From contig NC_033621.1 in NCBI RefSeq assembly GCF_001540865.1, positions 14,760,716-14,824,715 of the forward strand: a stretch of DNA of 64,000 nucleotides, written 5' to 3'. Positions within the stretch are counted from its first letter, which is position 1. The number at the start of each line of letters is the position of its first letter. A program made the position numbers and the translations under genes. This DNA is from Ananas comosus (lineage: Eukaryota; Streptophyta; Magnoliopsida; Poales; Bromeliaceae). Positions 59,267 through 64,000 of this stretch are shown here, piece by piece. Below the pieces are notes generated by a model. That model saw only the letters and a program-made list of their open reading frames with translations, was not told the origin of the DNA and ran no database searches.

Positions 59267-59779
59267 CACTATAACAAAAACGGTGTATAGCGACACTTTT
59301 AAATATCGGTATAGGTCAAGAAAGTACTGCTGACTAAATTACCGATACTTTTAAAAGTGTTGCTATATGCAGAGTCGCTACGTATATAGTGATATTTTAA
59401 GAGTGTCGGTATAACCTAAAAAAATACTGCTAATTTACCGACACTTATTTAAGCATTTAATAGCCGCCGGAATCCTATCTCGTCAGCTGCGGCGGCGGAG
59501 GAGGAGGAGAGCGAGGGGCTCTTGGTCTAGGGTTTCAGTGGATTGAGCGAGAGAAGAAGAGATGGTGATCAATTTTTCTTTTTTTTTTTTCTTTTCTGTT
59601 TATAATCGGGTCGAATGGGCTGGATTGGGGGGCTTGAGTAGAGTAGTCTTTTATTTTTGATTAGATTAGCCTTTGTATTTAGACCTTAATAGATATTTTT
59701 TAAAAATTTTGGCATAAATGTGACATTTATACAAAAATGTTCCAAATATATGTCGCTATAACCTAATTTTGTTGTAGTG
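59267..59779. mobile_element. Non-autonomous mini-CACTA transposon, copy 3
   Basis: CACTATAACAAAAACGG...TTTTGTTGTAGTG, 513 bp, perfect 3-bp target duplication AGA (59264-59266 and 59780-59782). Subterminal GACACTTTTAAA motifs as in the other copies. Confidence 0.92.
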
Positions 59780-60003
59780 AGATTTAATATTTGAATTAAA
59801 TAATTGTTCGTGAAATTTGAGAATTATTTTGGGGAGATTCGATTCTCTCTTGACTGAAAATGGAAATGTTAATATCTCAAAGCAAACATCAACTATAGGA
59901 ATGGATTATTCCCATTTTCATTCCAAACCCTAAATACTTTAAATCGAACATGTCCTTAAAGTGACTTGGTAGAAAATAATTCACAACAACACTTAACCAT
60001 GGC

Positions 60004-60545
60004 GTAGGGCTATTGTGTTCTTAGAAGTATGGAGGCCTCTGTGCTCCTAAGTTATTTTCAATGATGGAATTTTCGAATTGATGATCGGCTTTGTTATAAG
60101 TGATCTGGCATATTTTAACCATATAGAAAATAAATTTTGTGATTTTTTGATATCATTTATCTCGCAGTTGAAAGAGTTCAGAATCAACAATTAAAAATAA
60201 AAATCTCACAAAAAATGGTAATATAGCACTAAAATTTTCGATCAGAGATATTGATTTTGCTGTAGATAGTATAAAAAAATTTCTATCAAAATTTTATCTG
60301 ATTTAAATACTCACACCCTTAAATTTGAAAATAATAAACATCAACCATTAAAAAATTATTGATTTTGAACTCACTCAATCACTAGATAAATTATATCAAA
60401 AAATAGCAAAATTTATTTTTTAGATACTTTAAATACGCTAGCTCAAGTTCTAACGGAGATGATTGCCGATTCAAAAATTTCATCAACGAAAACGACTTAC
60501 GAGCAGGAGACCTCCGTACTTCTAAGATCACAATAGTTCTACTCC
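60004..60545. mobile_element. Palindrome-ended MITE, complete, diverged
   Basis: Left end GTAGGGCTATTGTGTTCTTAG; inverted right end GGAGTAGAACTATTGTGATC. Decayed palindromes inside both ends (AGTATGGAGGCCTCTGTGCT; GGAGACCTCCGTACTTCTAAG). The interior shares TTTTGATATCATTTATCTCG-like sequence with the other members. Confidence 0.7.
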
Positions 60546-61469
60546 TTAACCGTGTATCTAAATAGATATTTGTCCATATTTTCTCAAGTTTTGTAGTTTA
60601 TATTTGTTTTATTAATTTCGTCTGCAAAAATTTAACAAACCTGGTATTTCAATTTTAATCTAGAAGAAGAGTTGACATTTTTTGCAAGTTGCATGATTCA
60701 ATGAGGGCCTACTTTTTGGCGTACCCAAAAATGTGCGGAGCATGCATTCATGACATTGCAGTACATATGTTTTGAACATACATAAGAGAGAATACATCGA
60801 TACGATTTTAACACATTTATTTCTTTCATATCTAGCCTCAAGACTTTAGTTTGGCGAAATGATACGCAGATGCTGATTAAGAGGGTGGTAATTGGTTCGA
60901 TCCTCATAAAAATCGGGCTTGTAAAATGGGGCTTTAGTAGGGATGTGAATGGGTATGGATATCCGAAATTTTACACGGATCCGAAATTTTATCTGATACT
61001 AAACGAATATTGTTAATAAAAATTCGACGGATACAAATTCGGGTTTGAATTTTGTTTGTACTCAATATGATCTCCAAACCAACCTTAACGCGAATAGATT
61101 TTACATTATATATATAATATATATGAATATTTGATGTTATATTTATATTTGTAACTTAAAAATATAGATTTTAATATTACATATTTTTAAAATATGTAAA
61201 AAAAATGATTGTTTTAGGTTCTGGTTCATATTTCAAATTTTTGATCGAATTTTATTTTGAATATAAAAAATTTTCAAAACCTATCGATTTCAGATTCATA
61301 TTCGAATTTTCACTTTATTTGTCCGATTCGTATTTAGATTTTTAAAAATTGTCTCCGAATCCAACCCATAGGTATCCCTTGGGGTAAGCCCCTAGTTTCT
61401 TCTGTAAATAGATGTACCTGGGAGCTATGGGATTTAGAGCCTACGGACAAGCTTTTTTGAAGAGGCAAT
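60546..61469. other. Unassigned AT-rich sequence
   Basis: No gene or element ends recognised; a short minus frame at 60698-60907 has no domain. Confidence 0.35.
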
Positions 61470-61960
61470 TGTTTATATACTCCTGAAAAATTTTCGACTT
61501 TTTGATTTACTCCTCTTAGAAGGCTAATATTGAAAATACCCTCTTTACGTTCCAACCTATTTCTAATATATCCCTAGAGTTAAAATCTGTTAATTAACTC
61601 TGTTAACTCTATAAAATTACTATTTTGCCTTTTAAATATGGTGTCCACCATCACTGACTTTCTTATTTGCCCTTAAAGTCATGGTCACAAAAAGTATTTT
61701 GACTTTTGGTATTTTCCAATATACCCCTCTACCGTCACCAATATTTCTTATTTGCCCTTAAGTTAAGGGCAAAATTGGCATTTTAAATTTTTTTAACTGT
61801 GGTAGATGTTTTACTCACGTTTAACCCAAGTTAACTTAACAAGAGATAACTGTAGAAGTATTTTGCAATAACGGTGGAACATATTAGGGGTATTTTAAAA
61901 AGAAAAAAAAATTAGTTGTAAATCAGATATTTTCAAACGTATGCAGGATATGTAGGCAAA
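61470..61960. mobile_element. MITE with long imperfect inverted repeats (third copy, inverted)
   Basis: AATTGTTTATATACTCCTG and TTCGACTTTTTGATTTACTCC match the reverse complement of 17830-17890. TTATTTGCCCTTAAGTTAAGGGCAAA around 61745-61770 marks internal symmetry. Confidence 0.45.
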
Positions 61961-62010
61961 TTTTTTTTTTTTTTTGAGAGAGAGAGAGAGAGAGAGAGTG
62001 TGTGTGTGTT
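61961..62010. repeat. T-run, (GA)n and (GT)n microsatellite
   Basis: T-run, then about 12 GA units, then GTGTGTGTGT. The T-run plus GAGAGA recalls the 3' end of a minus-strand SINE, but the body is absent. Confidence 0.75.
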
Positions 62011-62747
62011 AATAAGTGGCTAGGGCCAAGATATCGTGTTAGAATGAAATGGGTGTAGATACTTGGTATTAAATGATAGATTGGTTTGGCCGGGGTTAGG
62101 ATGTCCTATCCATGTGAAACAACAAATTGCTCTAAATGCTTAAACTTATGCACATTACAGTGGTATGGCCCCCGTGCAAATCTAACCCCTGAGTTTGAGA
62201 CTTTTCTTTGGCACGAGAAACATATACGGACTTAACATTAATTTGTTACAGTATATATATTCATGGGATGGGATGCTGCTATACACACCGATTATAGTGC
62301 CAAATACAAATGAAATGGGAAAAATTTCATTCCGAAGTCAGTCTTACCGGGGAACGCTCTCTTCAATTCTGGTTCAGACTGCGAGCACTTTGACGAAATT
62401 AAGATTGTTAAACATACTTTTAGACTGTGTTTTCGTTTTTTATATAGTATGGTTTTAGAGTCAATTCTAAATTTCTGTTATTCTTAATTTGAGATCGTAG
62501 ATTTTCCATCTCCAATCTCACCTTCAATTCCGCATGCATTAAATATATTAGTTGCGGAGGTAAATTTTGCCTGTCTTTCTTAATCTAAGGCAACCCTCAA
62601 TTTAATTGCATATTACCGTTCAAAAAGTTACCCTCATTAATCAGTTTTTACAAATGAACTCTATTAAAAATGTGAAGCAATTAGTCATTGAATTTGAGAT
62701 CTCGATTATCAACCATCAAATCTTAGCTAACTATACTCGGTAAAGTT

Positions 62748-62901
62748 TTTTTTTTTTTTTGAGAGATAGGTAGCACACTACCTATTTCGTTTATTTCATT
62801 TAGAAATAAACTTAGCTGGAAATATGAATCAACTAGGATTCGAACTTGGGTCTCGGATACCAACCACTAAGTCCTTTGCCACTTATTTTACGGACGGTCG
62901 G
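62748..62901 (-). mobile_element. tRNA-derived SINE
   Basis: T-run, GAGAGATAGGTAGCACACTACC, B-box region AGGATTCGAACTTGG, head CGGACGGTCGGT. Target duplication CTCGGTAAAGTT at 62736-62747 and 62906-62917, with four further bases matching at one mismatch. Confidence 0.9.
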
Positions 62902-62969
62902 TATGCTCGGTAAAGTTACTTGTCCTTTTAAAGCAGTGGAGGATAGCTTTCTTTGACACTGAAGAGAGA

Positions 62970-62970
<1 letters not shown>

Positions 62971-63008
<38 letters not shown>
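62971..63008. repeat. Run of 38 A
   Basis: Uninterrupted homopolymer with no retroposon body recognised upstream. Confidence 0.9.
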
Positions 63009-63011
<3 letters not shown>

Positions 63012-63776
63012 TAGGAGAGAAAGAGAACACTTGCTTTATCGCCCAAGTTCAAATAGTATAAAATAAAAATAAAAATAAAACTATCTCTACATCCCAAAAA
63101 TTGTGTATATCTTACATCTTACCCTTTCTAGGGTGAGAGTAAGTCCACTAGTGAAAAGCAACCCACCTTAAAATTGATTGGTTTATAGGTAGCATTTACA
63201 AGATAAAGTAGGCAAATTACACTTTTAGACCTCAACTATTAGACTCATGACAAAAAAATTAATTTATTCTAAATTCTAGTTTAAATTTTTTAAATTATAG
63301 TAATAAAGTCTCACAACTTAATTTAATTGAATAAATATTGACAAATTATTGATATAAAAATAGTGTGAAAGTTTTATAGTGATGATGCGACAATAACTAA
63401 AATGCTATCTCATTTCTACGTAAATGATTTGTCAATATTTAACCAAGTGAATTGGATAGTGAGATTTAGACACAACAACTCAAAAAATTGGAACTAGAAA
63501 TTTTAACAAATTGAAATTCGAGGGCCGAGGTGTCGGGCATCTTATAGTTTAAGGACCAATAGTGTAATTTATCCAATAAAATACAATAAAAATAAAGAGA
63601 GAGGTGTAAAGTGTTAGCTCATCAGGCATCTGACGCGAGTAGCTCCAATTATTCTTCAACCGTCTCAATTACTCAATGCATTTATTTGATTTTATGGGAT
63701 TTAATCCAAAATGGTCTTCCATTTTAATGCCTCTAACCACCCAACACCTCTTCTTCTCTCTCTTAGAAAATAATAA

Positions 63777-63802
63777 ATAATAAATAATAAATAATAAATA
63801 AT
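63777..63802. repeat. Heptamer tandem repeat
   Basis: About four to five units of AATAATA, period 7. Confidence 0.8.
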
Positions 63803-63904
63803 TGTATCCCAAAAATAGTCCATGATATTTAACGGTGTCGACCATTGATACGAATCATACTTATTATTAAAGACAGCATAGAAATAAAATGCACCATTTA
63901 TTTC
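63803..63904. other. Unassigned sequence
   Basis: Short AT-rich spacer with nothing recognised. Confidence 0.3.
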
Positions 63905-63907
63905 TAA

Positions 63908-64000
63908 GGGCGTGTTTGGCTCGACTTACATAATATTATAGAGTATTTCGATATATCGAGATATATTGGATTTCTAAATTAAATTACTACTGATGCTACA
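63908..64000. mobile_element. Probable Tourist-like MITE, left end
   Basis: GGGCGTGTTTGGCTCG preceded by TAA matches the terminal style of the MITEs at 11437, 15855 and 29583. The window ends before the other terminus. Confidence 0.45.

Overview
This 64 kb window is plant nuclear DNA, almost entirely intergenic and built from layers of transposable elements. I see no convincing complete host gene, no tRNA or rRNA gene and no CRISPR array. Monocot origin is likely and pineapple (Ananas) is my best guess. The guess rests on remembered resemblance of the tRNA-derived SINE, the zinc-knuckle pseudogene and the ACCGGT-rich LTR; it is inference, not a search.

Layout. 1-1980 is an old GC-rich repeat whose relative lies at 48.3-53.7 kb. 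2.1-5.0 kb holds a small foldback MITE, a mini-CACTA and AT-rich repeats. 5048-5748 is an LTR fragment. 8.3-10.3 kb is a 1 kb duplication around a single N. 11.1-30.1 kb is dominated by two near-identical blocks of 7-8 kb (14658-22308 and 22959-30133). Each block carries the same MITEs, SINE, 5'-truncated LINE and degenerate LTR. The placement of Ns suggests that the segment 13328-22308 is the second haplotype of its own flanks rather than a true tandem duplication. 30.2-36.0 kb has a MITE, a gene-like fragment near a Helitron-like end, two SINEs, an LTR with primer-binding site (PBS) interrupted by a solo LTR, and a hAT-type MITE.

37224-43706 is the best-preserved element: a Ty3/gypsy (chromovirus-like) retrotransposon with both LTRs, PBS, polypurine tract, a perfect 5-bp target duplication, and one gag-pol frame interrupted by two TAG codons. 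It sits inside a decayed zinc-knuckle retroelement gene. 43.7-49.2 kb continues with a coding-like remnant, a second mini-CACTA and palindrome-ended MITEs. 49215-52379 is a 3.2 kb solo LTR inserted in the old GC-rich repeat. 54217-57455 is a triple nest: a 519-bp MITE split by an ~810-bp solo LTR, itself split by a 1.9 kb solo LTR, with target duplications visible at every level. A hAT-type MITE, a third mini-CACTA, another palindrome-ended MITE and another SINE follow to the end.

The elements do not cooperate as a pathway. The value of the window is as an insertion record: order of insertion, empty versus filled sites and target preferences can be read directly. I found no clearly new biological system. 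The most unusual items are the triple nest, the MITE family whose ends are near-perfect 24-26 bp palindromes beside (TA)n tracts, the full-length foldback MITE that is present/absent between duplicate copies, and the haplotype-like assembly structure.
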